The notes: generated by a model from the letters alone, not told the origin. A stretch of 64,000 nt of DNA from Lipingzhangella_A rawalii (GCF_031628175.1 NZ_JAVLVT010000003.1:558001-622000), one strand, 5' to 3'. Positions 46,918 to 55,615 are shown, counted from the stretch's first letter. Made by a program: numbers and translations.

Positions 46918-46967
46918 CACCAGTTGGTGGACATAGGGCGCCTATGCCCGTGCCCGCCAACTGGTGA
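46918..46967 (+). ncRNA. Candidate crRNA-like guide with nested hairpin in cas8e leader
   Basis: The spacer-like 32 bases after the repeat start CACCAGTTGGTGGA. An 11-base arm TCACCAGTTGG (46917-46927) recurs inverted as CCAACTGGTGA (46957-46967), and an inner hairpin CATAGG/CCTATG (46932-46946) lies between them. Read as a guide, its first 16 bases match the opposite strand of the leader at 14 positions and the cas3 promoter at 12 of 14. No closing repeat was found. Alternatives: a protein operator shared by both cas promoters, or a plain attenuator stem. Confidence 0.5.
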
Positions 46968-47026
46968 TCTTTGAGGAAGTAGCGCTATGGTGTTCGCCGT
47001 CTCACTCGCAGTCCCCTGGAGCCGCG

Positions 47027-48718
47027 GTGCCGTACAATCTGCTGGATGAAGGCTGGATTCCCTGTGTCCAGCTGGACGGCAGCACCACATACGTGGGGCT
47101 ACTCGACACGCTGTACCGGGCGCACGAACTGCGGGGGATACAGGGCGAGGCGCCTGTGGTTACCGCGGCGCTGTACCGGTTGCTGCTGGCGTTCGCCCAC
47201 CGTGCGCTCGGCGGGCCGCGTCACACCCGGGAGTGGGGGGAGCTCTGGACGAGTCCCACCCTGGCCGAAAAGTGGATCGACAAGCGGATTCAGCAGTACC
47301 GAGCTGATTTCGACAGTCGCTTCCTGCTCGACGGGCAGCAGCATCCCTTCCTACAGTCTCCAGGGTTGGCATACCGAGAGTTCGGTTCGGCCGCGAAACT
47401 GGTCTTTCACCGTGCCACCGGTAACAACGTCACCCTGTTCGACCACCTTACTGCCGCAGACGAGTTCCACCTGCATCCGGCTACGGCCGCGCGCTGGCTG
47501 GTCACCACGCACGCCTTCGATGCCGGGGGGTTGAAAAGTCCGGACGTGAACGGTGCCAAGTCCTCGGTGCGGGGGCTGTGTAACTATTTCGGCACCGCCG
47601 TGGTCATCGGGAAGAACCTCAAGGAGACCCTGCTGCTGAACCTGCCGGTTTACGCTCCAGATCAGGGTTTACCGTTGGGAACTCGGGAGCAGGATCGCCC
47701 AGCTTGGGAGGCCGACACTGCGCCGGAACCCCGTGCCGACCAGGAAGGTCGCCCGCCGTTGGGATGGACGGACCTGTTGACCTGGCCCTCGCGGCGCGTT
47801 CTGCTTCAGCACGCCCACCCGGATGGTGCCCCTGCCGTCACCGGGGCCGTGATCACGCCGGGGACCCGTCCGCGGGGCCGCAGTTCCGGGCACGAGGGGA
47901 CGTCGGTGCAGGAGGACCTACATCATGTCGAGATGATGGCCGCGTTCCGCGCGCCGGTACGGAGCGCCTCCGGGCGTTCGGCCTCGAAGTCCACGGGCGC
48001 GCGGCGTCTTCTGCCCGTGCAGCTGGAGAGGGTGCGGGGAATCTGGCGACACGCGCACGAGTTTTTGCTGCCGGTGGGGGAGCCGGTAGGTCAACCACGG
48101 TTGCGGCCGCGCACCATCGACCACGTTGCACAAATGATCGATCAGAAGGAGCTGTCGAGTTCGCACCGGTTTACGCTGCGCGTGTACGGGCAGCAGCTGG
48201 ATGATCAAGGTGGCGCGGTAGAAGCCTGGCACGAGGAGGCCCTCCCAATGCCGGTAGCCCTGTTGCGCACCACCGGCTCGGACTGGCCCCTGGAGACCCT
48301 GCTCGGCCTGGCCGTCGGTTTGGCTGACGATGTGGGGGAGGAGCTTGCGAATCTGGAACGCTCCTACCGTCGTGTTCAGAAAGGTGATCTTTCGGAAGAG
48401 GCCGCCCGGATGCAACGGTGGTACTGGCCGGTGTTGGACCGTCCGTTCCAGAGGGTGTTGGGCGAGCTTGGGGATCTCGTCGCGCAGGGGGAGCCCGAGC
48501 AGACGACCACCCGGCGGGCACTGCGGCGGCACTTCAAGGGCTGGGGGTGCACGGTCCAGGCGTCCGCTCGTCAGGCCGTTGACATCTGGCAGTGGAAACA
48601 TCCCCGCACCACATCGCGGCAGCTGCTCGCGCTTGCCGATCTCGGCAACGTTTTCGGTGCCAGGCTGCAGGAACTCGGTACGGCCTACTCCGTGCGTGTG
48701 AAACAGATCTGTTGGTGA
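47027..48718 (+). CDS. casA: Type I-E Cascade large subunit Cas8e (Cse1/CasA)
   Basis: A 563-residue large subunit that recognises the PAM and recruits Cas3. The N-terminus PYNLLDEGWIPCVQLDGS is diagnostic of Cse1 proteins. Also FLQSPGLAYREFGSAAKLVFHR and GKNLKETLLLNLPVYAPD. I chose the GTG at 47027 because GGAG ends 5 bases upstream and it yields the canonical N-terminus; a GTG at 46964 would start within the leader hairpin. Followed by cse2 after 8 bases. Confidence 0.93.
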   Translation: MPYNLLDEGWIPCVQLDGSTTYVGLLDTLYRAHELRGIQGEAPVVTAALYRLLLAFAHRALGGPRHTREWGELWTSPTLAEKWIDKRIQQYRADFDSRFLLDGQQHPFLQSPGLAYREFGSAAKLVFHRATGNNVTLFDHLTAADEFHLHPATAARWLVTTHAFDAGGLKSPDVNGAKSSVRGLCNYFGTAVVIGKNLKETLLLNLPVYAPDQGLPLGTREQDRPAWEADTAPEPRADQEGRPPLGWTDLLTWPSRRVLLQHAHPDGAPAVTGAVITPGTRPRGRSSGHEGTSVQEDLHHVEMMAAFRAPVRSASGRSASKSTGARRLLPVQLERVRGIWRHAHEFLLPVGEPVGQPRLRPRTIDHVAQMIDQKELSSSHRFTLRVYGQQLDDQGGAVEAWHEEALPMPVALLRTTGSDWPLETLLGLAVGLADDVGEELANLERSYRRVQKGDLSEEAARMQRWYWPVLDRPFQRVLGELGDLVAQGEPEQTTTRRALRRHFKGWGCTVQASARQAVDIWQWKHPRTTSRQLLALADLGNVFGARLQELGTAYSVRVKQICW

Positions 48719-48726
48719 GGAACGTT

Positions 48727-49353
48727 GTGGTCAACGAAGCGCAGAACCAGCCCTCTACGGCGGAGCGGCGCCGCAGTTTCATCGGTGCGTTGTACCGGCA
48801 GAGCCGGAATCTTCGTTCTCGGGATAAACATCTGGCCGCCAGGGCGCGCGCGACCCTGGCCCGGCTTCGACGTAGTCTCACCGATCCGCACTACCTGCCG
48901 GAAGCCTATGACCTATTGGCCGAGAGTGACATTCTCGCGTACCATCCGGCGAGCCAGGAGCGGCCGTATCTGCTCGTCGCTGGGCTGTTCGGGGTCCATC
49001 CCCTGCCACCCCAAGACGACGGTGAGCGATGGCGACTAGGGGAGGCGCTGGCCCACCTTGGCGAACATCCCTCCGCAGAGGCACGTCTACGGCAACTGCT
49101 GAACGCCGACTTTCCCACCCTCGAATACCGGCTGCGCCAATGTGTACAGCTGCTACACAGCCACAACATTCCCCTGGACTACCGGTGGCTCTTGGAGGAC
49201 CTGCTCGAGGTGCACAAATGCGCGGCCGGGAGCCAGGAGGACTACAGGGTTCGTCTGATGTGGGCCCGTTCGTTCAAGCAGCGCCAGTACCAGCTTCGGA
49301 ATACTACGCAGCAGCCAACGCCCCCTTCTGAGCACCAGGGAGACGACACGTGA
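48727..49353 (+). CDS. casB: Type I-E Cascade small subunit Cse2 (CasB/Cas11)
   Basis: A 208-residue helical small subunit, two copies of which line the Cascade belly and stabilise the R-loop. Characteristic: RRSFIGALYRQSRNLRSRDKHLAARARATLARLRRSL and LRQLLNADFPTLEYRLRQCVQLLHS. GTG at 48727 with GAGGA upstream; a GTG at 48715 overlapping the cas8e stop is possible. The stop overlaps the cas7e GTG by 4 bases. Confidence 0.9.
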   Translation: MVNEAQNQPSTAERRRSFIGALYRQSRNLRSRDKHLAARARATLARLRRSLTDPHYLPEAYDLLAESDILAYHPASQERPYLLVAGLFGVHPLPPQDDGERWRLGEALAHLGEHPSAEARLRQLLNADFPTLEYRLRQCVQLLHSHNIPLDYRWLLEDLLEVHKCAAGSQEDYRVRLMWARSFKQRQYQLRNTTQQPTPPSEHQGDDT

Positions 49354-50516
49354 TCATCGAGTTGCATCTGCTCCAGTCGTTCCCGGCAAGCAACTTGAAC
49401 CGGGACGATGTTGGACAACCCAAGAGTGTGACATTTGGGGGTGTACAACGCGGGCGTGTGTCCAGCCAGTGTCTGAAGCGTTCGGCTCGGTTGCTGCTTC
49501 CACAACTGGGTTTGGCTCTGGACAACACCGGGGTACGTACCAAGCGTCTCGTGGAGCGAACCGCACGCGTACTGGATGGCGCGGACCCAGCGGGCTCAGC
49601 GGAGCCGAGTGACCAGTCCCGGACCATCGCACGGGAGGGGCTGCGTCGGTTGGGCTTCGAGGTCGACACAAACGACCTCAGTCAGTATCTGTTCTACGTC
49701 GGCCAAGAGGCGGTAAACAATTTCGCAGCTTACTGCAGAACCCACGAGGACAAGCTACTGGCTGCGGCTGAGGAACGTGCCCAGCAAGCCCAGATGCCGT
49801 CGAAGAGTGGATCGAGGACAAAGAAGCCGAAGCCGGATCGAGAGACGGTTGACGCTGGGCACCGCATTCTGGACGCAAGCCACGCCGTGGACATTGCCCT
49901 GTTCGGGCGTATGGTCGCCAACAACACGAACTTCAACGTCACCGCAGCCTCCCAGGTGGCACACGCGTTCTCCACCCACGCTGTGGCTACAGAGTTCGAC
50001 TACTACACCGCGGTGGACGACCTCCGACCCGATGGCGAGCCCGGCGCAGACATGATCGGTACTGTTGATTTCAACGCCGCCTGCTACTATCGCTACGCTA
50101 ATCTTGACCTCCAGCAGCTGCGCAGGAACCTCACCGTAGAGCAGGAAAACCTGGTGACCACTGCGACCCGCGCCTGGTTGGAAGCGTTCATTCGGGCGGT
50201 CCCGAGCGGGAAACAGAACTCCATGGCTGCACACACCAGGCCGGATGCGCTTCTCGCGGTGGTACGCGAATACGGTTCTTGGAATCTGGCGAATGCGTTT
50301 CTGGCACCTGTCACCGGCACCGACCTGATGGCGGACTCCACCAAGCGACTGGCCGAGCATTTTCGGGACCTCCGCCAATTCTATGGGGACGAGGGAGTTC
50401 GTTCGGTTACCGTAGCCTCGGTCTCCAATTGCAATCAGCTCACCGCCGCGGGCGGAGAACACGTGACCAGCCTCGCGGAGTTCACCGAGCGGGTAACCAC
50501 CGCGGCCCAGGACTAG
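49350..50516 (+). CDS. casC: Type I-E Cascade backbone subunit Cas7e (CasC)
   Basis: A 388-residue backbone protein, six copies of which bind the spacer part of the crRNA. N-terminus IIELHLLQSFPASNLNRDDVGQPKS and GGVQRGRVSSQCLKRSAR match Cas7e; AFSTHAVATEFDYYTAVDDL and NFNVTAASQVAHAF follow. Coupled to cse2 (GTGA overlap) and to cas5e 3 bases downstream. A charged Ser/Lys linker at about 150-170 is within family variation. Confidence 0.94.
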   Translation: MIIELHLLQSFPASNLNRDDVGQPKSVTFGGVQRGRVSSQCLKRSARLLLPQLGLALDNTGVRTKRLVERTARVLDGADPAGSAEPSDQSRTIAREGLRRLGFEVDTNDLSQYLFYVGQEAVNNFAAYCRTHEDKLLAAAEERAQQAQMPSKSGSRTKKPKPDRETVDAGHRILDASHAVDIALFGRMVANNTNFNVTAASQVAHAFSTHAVATEFDYYTAVDDLRPDGEPGADMIGTVDFNAACYYRYANLDLQQLRRNLTVEQENLVTTATRAWLEAFIRAVPSGKQNSMAAHTRPDALLAVVREYGSWNLANAFLAPVTGTDLMADSTKRLAEHFRDLRQFYGDEGVRSVTVASVSNCNQLTAAGGEHVTSLAEFTERVTTAAQD

Positions 50517-50519
50517 CCG

Positions 50520-51248
50520 ATGACTATCGCAACTCTGGCGCTTCGGTTCGACGCGCCCATGCAATCCTGGGGACAGCGATCCCAGTTCATCGACCGGGAT
50601 ACCGGTACCGAGCCCACCAAGTCCGGGGTGGTTGGCGTGCTGGGGGCGGCATGCGGCGTTGACCGCACTGACGATCTCCGGGTCCAGGAGCTCGGGCAGC
50701 TGACGATGGGGGTACGGGTCGATCGAGAGGGACTCCTCGAGTCTGACTTCCACACCACCCAGAACGTGCCGAATACGGCGGGTGTCAACAAGCGCACCGT
50801 GGTAAGTCGCCGGAGCTATCTCGCCGATGCTCTATTCCTGGTGTTACTGGAGGGGGACTCCGAAACACTCACTAGGCTGGAGCAGGCGGTGCGTTCGCCG
50901 CACTGGCCCCTCTGTTTCGGTCGGAAGGCGTTCGTTCCCGCCACCCCACTAGTGGATCCGCCCGGCGCGGTTCCAGCCGGCGGGAAGGTCACTGGGCTCT
51001 TCCACCGTCCACTGCACGAGGTCGTGTGTGAACTGCCCTGGTTGGAGCCGCGTCCGGAAGAGCGGCAGGCAGTGATCACCGAGGGTGAGGGTCTACGGCT
51101 GCGGGCCGTGGTTGACGTGGCCCCCGACGCCGTTGACGCGGAGCCGCGTCTCGACAGCCCACTGTCCTTCCACCCGGACAACCGACGGTTCACCACCCGC
51201 ACGGTACGAGTGACATATGTTTCGCCCCCACCGCCATCACAGTCGTGA
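50520..51248 (+). CDS. casD: Type I-E Cascade subunit Cas5e (CasD)
   Basis: A 242-residue RAMP protein that caps the crRNA 5' handle. Signature N-terminus LALRFDAPMQSWGQRSQFIDRDTGTEPTKSGVVGVLGAA, then TTQNVPNTAGVNKRTVVSRRSYLADALF. ATG start 3 bases after cas7e; 13 bases before the chosen cas6e start. Confidence 0.94.
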   Translation: MTIATLALRFDAPMQSWGQRSQFIDRDTGTEPTKSGVVGVLGAACGVDRTDDLRVQELGQLTMGVRVDREGLLESDFHTTQNVPNTAGVNKRTVVSRRSYLADALFLVLLEGDSETLTRLEQAVRSPHWPLCFGRKAFVPATPLVDPPGAVPAGGKVTGLFHRPLHEVVCELPWLEPRPEERQAVITEGEGLRLRAVVDVAPDAVDAEPRLDSPLSFHPDNRRFTTRTVRVTYVSPPPPSQS

Positions 51249-51261
51249 AGGGCCCGTTCGC

Positions 51262-51993
51262 GTGTTCCTGAGCAAACTGAGTCCCAACGTTTCCGCGCAC
51301 GCCTTCCGGCGTGACTACGCCAATGTGCACGACATGCACCGGACGATCATGTCGGCATTCCCGAAGCTGACGGAGGGGACATCCGTGCGTCGCGAACACG
51401 GGGTGCTGTGGCGAATGGAAACATCAGGGACCGGATACACGCTGCTCGTGCAGAGCTGCACTGAGCCTGACTGGACACAGCTGCCGAAGTGGTACCTGCG
51501 GGCGCCCGCACAGGTACGCTCGTTGCAGCCAGTGCTCGATGCGATCCAACCCGGACGAGTCATGGCGTTTCGCCTGGTGGCCAATCCGACGCGGGCACGG
51601 GCGCCCGTCGGAAGCCCCCCAGGCAATCGCCCACGTGGGGTGGCCAAGCCGCTGTACCGGCCAGAGGACCAGATCTCCTGGCTACTGCGCAAGGGCGAAC
51701 AACACGGTTTCATCGTGCCGAGCGGCAGCGACCGCCGACCGGACGTTGCGCCAGCTCCCGTACCGAAAGTGATTGGCTATAAGCAGGTGGACGGGCACGA
51801 GTCCGACCGGGCCTGCGTGCGGGAGGGTGGTCGCCTTGGCCGAACCAAGATTACGATTTCGCCGGTGCGGTTCAACGGTCACTTGGTGGTTACCGACAGT
51901 ACGGCTCTGGTCGAGGCGCTCTGTGCCGGGATCGGGCGCGGAAAGGCCTTCGGATGTGGCCTGCTCAGCCTTGCCCCAGCCCAGAATTACTGA
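51262..51993 (+). CDS. casE: Type I-E crRNA endoribonuclease Cas6e (CasE)
   Basis: A 243-residue RAMP ribonuclease that cuts the repeat hairpin at its 3' base and stays bound. N-terminus FLSKLSPNVSAHAFRRDYANVHDMHRTIMSAFP with the likely catalytic His in the DMHR region; glycine-rich loop GIGRGKAFGCGLLSLAP near the end. GTG at 51262 gives the family start, with AGGG 9 bases upstream; an ATG at 51217 lies inside cas5e. It is the last gene of the operon: cas1 and cas2, which normally follow, are absent. Its presence means the lone repeat hairpin could be processed. Confidence 0.93.
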   Translation: MFLSKLSPNVSAHAFRRDYANVHDMHRTIMSAFPKLTEGTSVRREHGVLWRMETSGTGYTLLVQSCTEPDWTQLPKWYLRAPAQVRSLQPVLDAIQPGRVMAFRLVANPTRARAPVGSPPGNRPRGVAKPLYRPEDQISWLLRKGEQHGFIVPSGSDRRPDVAPAPVPKVIGYKQVDGHESDRACVREGGRLGRTKITISPVRFNGHLVVTDSTALVEALCAGIGRGKAFGCGLLSLAPAQNY

Positions 51994-51996
51994 ATT

Positions 51997-52022
51997 GGTC
52001 CCCCGCCCTGGTGCGGGAGACC
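51997..52022 (+). terminator. Terminator of the cas operon
   Basis: GGTCCCCCGC and GCGGGAGACC form a 10-base stem with one mismatch and a 6-base loop (CCTGGT), 3 bases after the cas6e stop. It faintly resembles an I-E repeat hairpin but pairs longer and lacks the repeat core, so terminator is preferred. Confidence 0.65.
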
Positions 52023-52473
52023 GCTCTGGCCTGGATTCCTCCTAGAGCACTTCCGGACGGCCTGGTGGACGACCGCAGTTACGGCGTGACTCGCTACCGA
52101 GAACCGACACTCCCGTGACATTGGGCTAACTGGTGTTTGGGTATACCCGGAGGAGTACGTCAGGTCTGCCCGAGCTCCATGGAGACAACTCTATCCGTGG
52201 CCTGCCATAGATGCCGGGATCCCGGTAGCATGGGCCATTCCGCAATCGACAGGAGCCCCGCAGTGCCGGTCCTCCCGCACGGGTGTGCTCGCGGCGCCGG
52301 TCCGAGCGTGCCAGGCCACCGGAAGCCGTCGTCCCTCGATCCTGGTGGCGCTCGCGGACTGGAGGTCCGGCGCGGTCGGGAAACGTGGCGGCGACCACGG
52401 GTGCCGTGTCGTGGCGGGGAGTTCGTCGTTTCCCGCCCTGCCGGACGGCGGGGATAGCTGTGGAGGAGTCCAG
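52023..52473. other. Region where cas1-cas2 and an array would be expected; no such genes
   Basis: About 450 bases. No Cas1 or Cas2 remnant and no repeated 29-base unit were recognised. A short frame, GTG 52011 to TGA 52118 (35 residues, ...DGLVDDRSYGVTRYREPTLP), reads protein-like but I cannot assign it; it may be a decayed gene end. A palindrome GGGTATACCC lies near 52139. The rest is leader of the methyltransferase gene. Confidence 0.5.
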
Positions 52474-53310
52474 TTGAATGAGACCCCGTCCTGGATGAGG
52501 AACGAGGAGACCAGCGAGGCCGCATTGCCTCCCGAACTGAACACCGGCGTTCCACACACCGCGCGGGTATGGAACTACTATCTCGGTGGCAAGGACAACT
52601 TCGCCGCGGACCGAGAGGTCGCCGAACAGTTCCGTGCCCTGGTGCCGTCGGTGGCCGAGGCTGCCCGTGCCGACCGCGCGTTCCTGGCGCGCGTCGTGAA
52701 GCACGTTGTCGCCGAGCAGGGAATCCGCCAGATCCTGGACCTGGGCACCGGCATTCCCACGGCCGACAACACCCACGAGGTCGCCCAGCGGCTCGCTCCG
52801 GAAACACGCGTGGTCTACGTCGACAACGATCCCATCGTGCTGGTGCATGCCCGGGCGTTACTGACCAGCACCCCGGAGGGCGTCACCGACTATGTCGAGG
52901 CCGACGTGCGCGATCCGGACGCGGTGTTGCGCAACGCGGCGCGCACCCTGGATCTCACCCAGCCCACGGCCGTGATGATGTTGGGGGTGCTCAACCACGT
53001 GGAGGGTGACGAGGTCGCCCAGGGCATCGTGCGTCAGGTCATGGCGGCGCTTCCCTCGGGTAGCTATCTCGCGTTGACCCACCCCACCGACGAGATCTCC
53101 GGCGACGGGGCGCACGTCGCGGTCCGGCTGTGGAACGAGAACGGCGGAACCCCGCCACTGGTCCTGCGGAGTCGGGATCAACTGGCCGAGCTCTTCACCG
53201 GCCTGGAGGTGCTGGAGCCGGGCATCGTGCCCCCGGCGCGCTGGCGACCCGCGCCGGGTCTGGACCTCCAGGACAGCGACGAGTTCTGCGGAGTGGGCTA
53301 TAAGCCGTGA
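52474..53310 (+). CDS. DUF574 SAM-dependent methyltransferase
   Basis: A 278-residue member of the actinomycete S-adenosylmethionine methyltransferase family PF04672. ARVWNYYLGGKDNFAADREVAEQF is the family signature; the SAM-binding loop is ILDLGTGIPTADNTHEVA, followed by VVYVDNDPIVLVHARALL. Substrates of this large family are unknown. A TTG start at 52474 is set by GGAGGAG 7 bases upstream; an internal ATG at 52495 would drop 7 residues. A truncated paralogue lies at 59946. Confidence 0.9.
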   Translation: MNETPSWMRNEETSEAALPPELNTGVPHTARVWNYYLGGKDNFAADREVAEQFRALVPSVAEAARADRAFLARVVKHVVAEQGIRQILDLGTGIPTADNTHEVAQRLAPETRVVYVDNDPIVLVHARALLTSTPEGVTDYVEADVRDPDAVLRNAARTLDLTQPTAVMMLGVLNHVEGDEVAQGIVRQVMAALPSGSYLALTHPTDEISGDGAHVAVRLWNENGGTPPLVLRSRDQLAELFTGLEVLEPGIVPPARWRPAPGLDLQDSDEFCGVGYKP

Positions 53311-53432
53311 GGCGCCCGCTCCCGGCCCGATGTCCCGGACACGCAGGGTGGCAGGGCATGTTGGCAGGGCACGTTGGCAACACTGGCCCCGGGCGGAGGC
53401 GGACGGTCCCCCTGCCGGGGCCGCAGGCTGGC

Positions 53433-54266
53433 TCAGCCCGAGCCGTAGTCGTGCGTCGCGGGAGCATCCGGGGCGACGTAGTAGGCGTGGCCGTCCACGG
53501 CGCGGTAGATCTGGTTGGCGATGGGTCGCCGGCGTTCCTCGGCGATGTGCCCGAGCAGCCCGGCCGTGCGCGCCAACAGGGCCACCCCCCGCAGGAGCTC
53601 GGCGGGGAGGCCGAGGTCGGCCAGCGCCGCCCCACACACACCCGCCCCGTTCAGCGGCAGTGGCTTGCCCAACGCTTCGGGAGCGACCCGACCTATCGCC
53701 TCGAACAATGCCAGGTGGGGACCGTACCGGTCGTGTTCTCGTGCGAGCCGGATCAGGGCGGGGGTGCGCGGGTCCTGCTGGCGGTGTACCGGATGGCCCA
53801 GACCGGGCACCAGCGCCCCCTCGGCGCGCCGGTTCCGGATGGCGGTGTGGGCCAGGGCATCCCAGTGGTCCGGGGCGCCCTCCGCTTCTGGGGGCGGCGC
53901 GTCGAGCTCCGCCAGGGTGGCGGTGAGGAACCGTGCGGTGTCCTCGGTCACCCCGAGGAAGCGGGAACCACCGCCGAGTAGGCCGGCGGCGATCGCGGAC
54001 TGGAGGGACTCCGGGGCGGAGAGGTAGGTGAGCCGCGCGGAGATCGCGGTGGGGGTGAACCCGTGGTCGGCCAGCGCCACCAGTACAGCTTCGAACACCC
54101 GCACGTCGGCTGGCTCGGGCCGCTGCTGCCGGATCAGCCACAACGCCAGCTCCCCGAAGCCGACCTGTCCCAACAGCTCGGTGCTGAGGTCATGCCCCAG
54201 CAGGGTGATGGTGCTGGCATTGGAGGTGCCCAGGGATGTGGGGTACTGCTGGGGTGTCTCGGTCAC
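53433..54266 (-). CDS. Citrate synthase-like lyase (citryl-CoA lyase family)
   Basis: A 277-residue citrate-synthase-fold protein, about two-thirds of citrate synthase length, matching the citryl-CoA lyase/short citrate synthase group. GALVPGLGHPVHRQQDPRTPALI carries the conserved His of the acyl-CoA site; GELALWLIRQQRPEPADVRVFEAVLVALADHG is the large-domain helix pair. GTG start with AAGGAG 5 bases upstream, overlapping the CoA-transferase stop by 4 bases (GTGA). Together they suggest activation of a hydroxy-tricarboxylic or citramalate-like acid as CoA ester and its cleavage to acetyl-CoA and an oxoacid. Confidence 0.82.
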   Translation of the reverse strand: MTETPQQYPTSLGTSNASTITLLGHDLSTELLGQVGFGELALWLIRQQRPEPADVRVFEAVLVALADHGFTPTAISARLTYLSAPESLQSAIAAGLLGGGSRFLGVTEDTARFLTATLAELDAPPPEAEGAPDHWDALAHTAIRNRRAEGALVPGLGHPVHRQQDPRTPALIRLAREHDRYGPHLALFEAIGRVAPEALGKPLPLNGAGVCGAALADLGLPAELLRGVALLARTAGLLGHIAEERRRPIANQIYRAVDGHAYYVAPDAPATHDYGSG

Positions 54267-55456
54267 GGCCGCTCCTTGGTGTGTGTGGTCGGGGCGTGGC
54301 GGGGGCTGCGCAGCCAGGCGCGAATGTCGGCGCCGTGCTCGTCCAGCTCCGGCGGGGGGAGGTCGTAGCGCGGGCTGGCATCGCTGAACGTGATGGGATT
54401 GCGGATGCTGGGAAGCTCGGCGGTGTCGCGGGGGATGGTCACCACCGGGTCCAGGCCCAGATCCCGGGCGAGCTGAACCCCCTGGTCCACGCTGTTGATG
54501 GGGCCGCAGGGCACGCCGGCCGCGGAGAGTGTCTCGAACCATTCGTCGGCGGGACGCTGACACAGCCGTTCCACCAGCAGGGGGCGCAACTGGTCGCGGT
54601 TGTGGGTGCGGTCCTCGGTGGTGCGGAATCGCTCGTCGTCGGGGAGATTCTCCAGACCCAGTGCCGTGCACAGGCGGCGGAACTGGCCGTCGTTGCCGGC
54701 GATCACGATCAGTTCCCGGTCCGCGGTGGGGAGCGGTTCGTAGGGGAACAGGCTGGGGTGGGCGTTGCCCATACGTTGGGGGACGACCCCGCCGGCGACG
54801 TGGGCCGCGGTGTGGTTGACGAGGCCGGACAGGGCTGAGGACATCAGGTTCATCTCCAGGTGCTGTCCGGTGCCCGTGGCCTGGCGCTGGTGTAGGGCGC
54901 TGAGGACGCCGATGGCGGTGTGCATTCCGGTCATCACGTCGAACACCGAGATTCCCGCGCGGTAGGGCGGGCCCTCGGGGGAACCGGTGAGGCTCATCAG
55001 CCCGGAGGCGGCCTGGACGAGGAGGTCGTAGCCGGGCAGGGTGGCGCCCTCGGCGGTGCCGAAGCCGCTGATGGAGGCGTAGATCAGCCCGGGGTTGGTC
55101 GGGCGCAGGCTCTCGTAGTCCAGGCCGAAGCGGCCCAGTCCGCCCGGTTTGAAGTTCTCGATGAGGATGTCGGAGCGGGCCGCCAGCTCCTGGGCCAGGG
55201 CCCGGTCGTCCTCCGTGGACAGGTCCAGGCTCACCGAGCGCTTATTGCGGTTGATCCCGAGGTAGTAGGTGGCCACGCCGTCGCGTTCGGGTGGGATCCA
55301 GGTGCGGGTGTCGTCCCCGGTGGGGGATTCCACCTTGATCACCTCGGCCCCGAGGTCCGCCAGCAGCATGGTGGCATACGGGCCGGCGAGGATCCGGGAG
55401 AAGTCAGCGATCAGGATCCCGTCCAGCGGGTGGGAGTTCTCGGGTGGTGTGCTCAT
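54263..55456 (-). CDS. Family III CoA-transferase (CaiB/BaiF)
   Basis: A 397-residue formyl-CoA transferase-like enzyme moving CoA between carboxylic acids. N-terminus LDGILIADFSRILAGPYATMLLADLGAEVIKVESPTGDDTR, GYDLLVQAASGLMSLTG, and the catalytic Asp in GISVFDVMTGMHTA. ATG at 55456. First gene of the leftward operon, divergent from the dioxygenase operon; two palindromic sites lie 38-73 bases upstream. Donor and acceptor acids unknown. Confidence 0.92.
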   Translation of the reverse strand: MSTPPENSHPLDGILIADFSRILAGPYATMLLADLGAEVIKVESPTGDDTRTWIPPERDGVATYYLGINRNKRSVSLDLSTEDDRALAQELAARSDILIENFKPGGLGRFGLDYESLRPTNPGLIYASISGFGTAEGATLPGYDLLVQAASGLMSLTGSPEGPPYRAGISVFDVMTGMHTAIGVLSALHQRQATGTGQHLEMNLMSSALSGLVNHTAAHVAGGVVPQRMGNAHPSLFPYEPLPTADRELIVIAGNDGQFRRLCTALGLENLPDDERFRTTEDRTHNRDQLRPLLVERLCQRPADEWFETLSAAGVPCGPINSVDQGVQLARDLGLDPVVTIPRDTAELPSIRNPITFSDASPRYDLPPPELDEHGADIRAWLRSPRHAPTTHTKERP

Positions 55457-55493
55457 CGCGTGGACCAGTCTCTTTCGAACCAGGGAGCCTCCA

Positions 55494-55529
55494 TGTCCGC
55501 TGAGCGGACAATTGTCCGTTTAAGGATGC
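55494..55529. promoter_or_regulatory. Paired operators of the leftward promoter
   Basis: A 17-base palindrome TGTCCGCTGAGCGGACA (55494-55510), and 19 bases on a degenerate copy beginning TGTCCGTTTAAGG (55513-55529). They are 38-73 bases upstream of the CoA-transferase start. Best candidate binder: the IclR protein at 58771. Confidence 0.7.
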
Positions 55530-55563
55530 GTGCTGGTGTGGACGGTGTCAATCTGGCCAGAGG

Positions 55564-55582
55564 AGTTGTGGAGCTCACAACT
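55564..55582. promoter_or_regulatory. Central palindrome of the divergent control region
   Basis: AGTTGTG and CACAACT flank GAGCT (19 bases). Its centre at 55573 coincides with the midpoint of the two operator pairs on either side. Possibly a second regulator site or a structural element between the two promoters. Confidence 0.55.
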
Positions 55583-55615
55583 GGCACTTGCTTGCTGATC
55601 ACTCATCGGCAAGAA

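Noticed and set aside
51997..52022. Hairpin after cas6e as a second CRISPR repeat closing a mini-array
   Set aside because: Stem is longer than, and different in sequence from, the I-E hairpin; the fit as operon terminator is better. It is also 5 kb from the lone repeat.
52128..52140. AACTGGTG near the methyltransferase leader as a third guide target
   Set aside because: Only 9 of the first 10 positions match and similarity ends there; such a short match is expected by chance in this window.
52137..52457. Plus-strand frame of 106 codons between cas6e and the methyltransferase
   Set aside because: Arg/Gly/Pro-rich composition without a ribosome site or recognisable pattern; overlaps the leader and start of the real gene.
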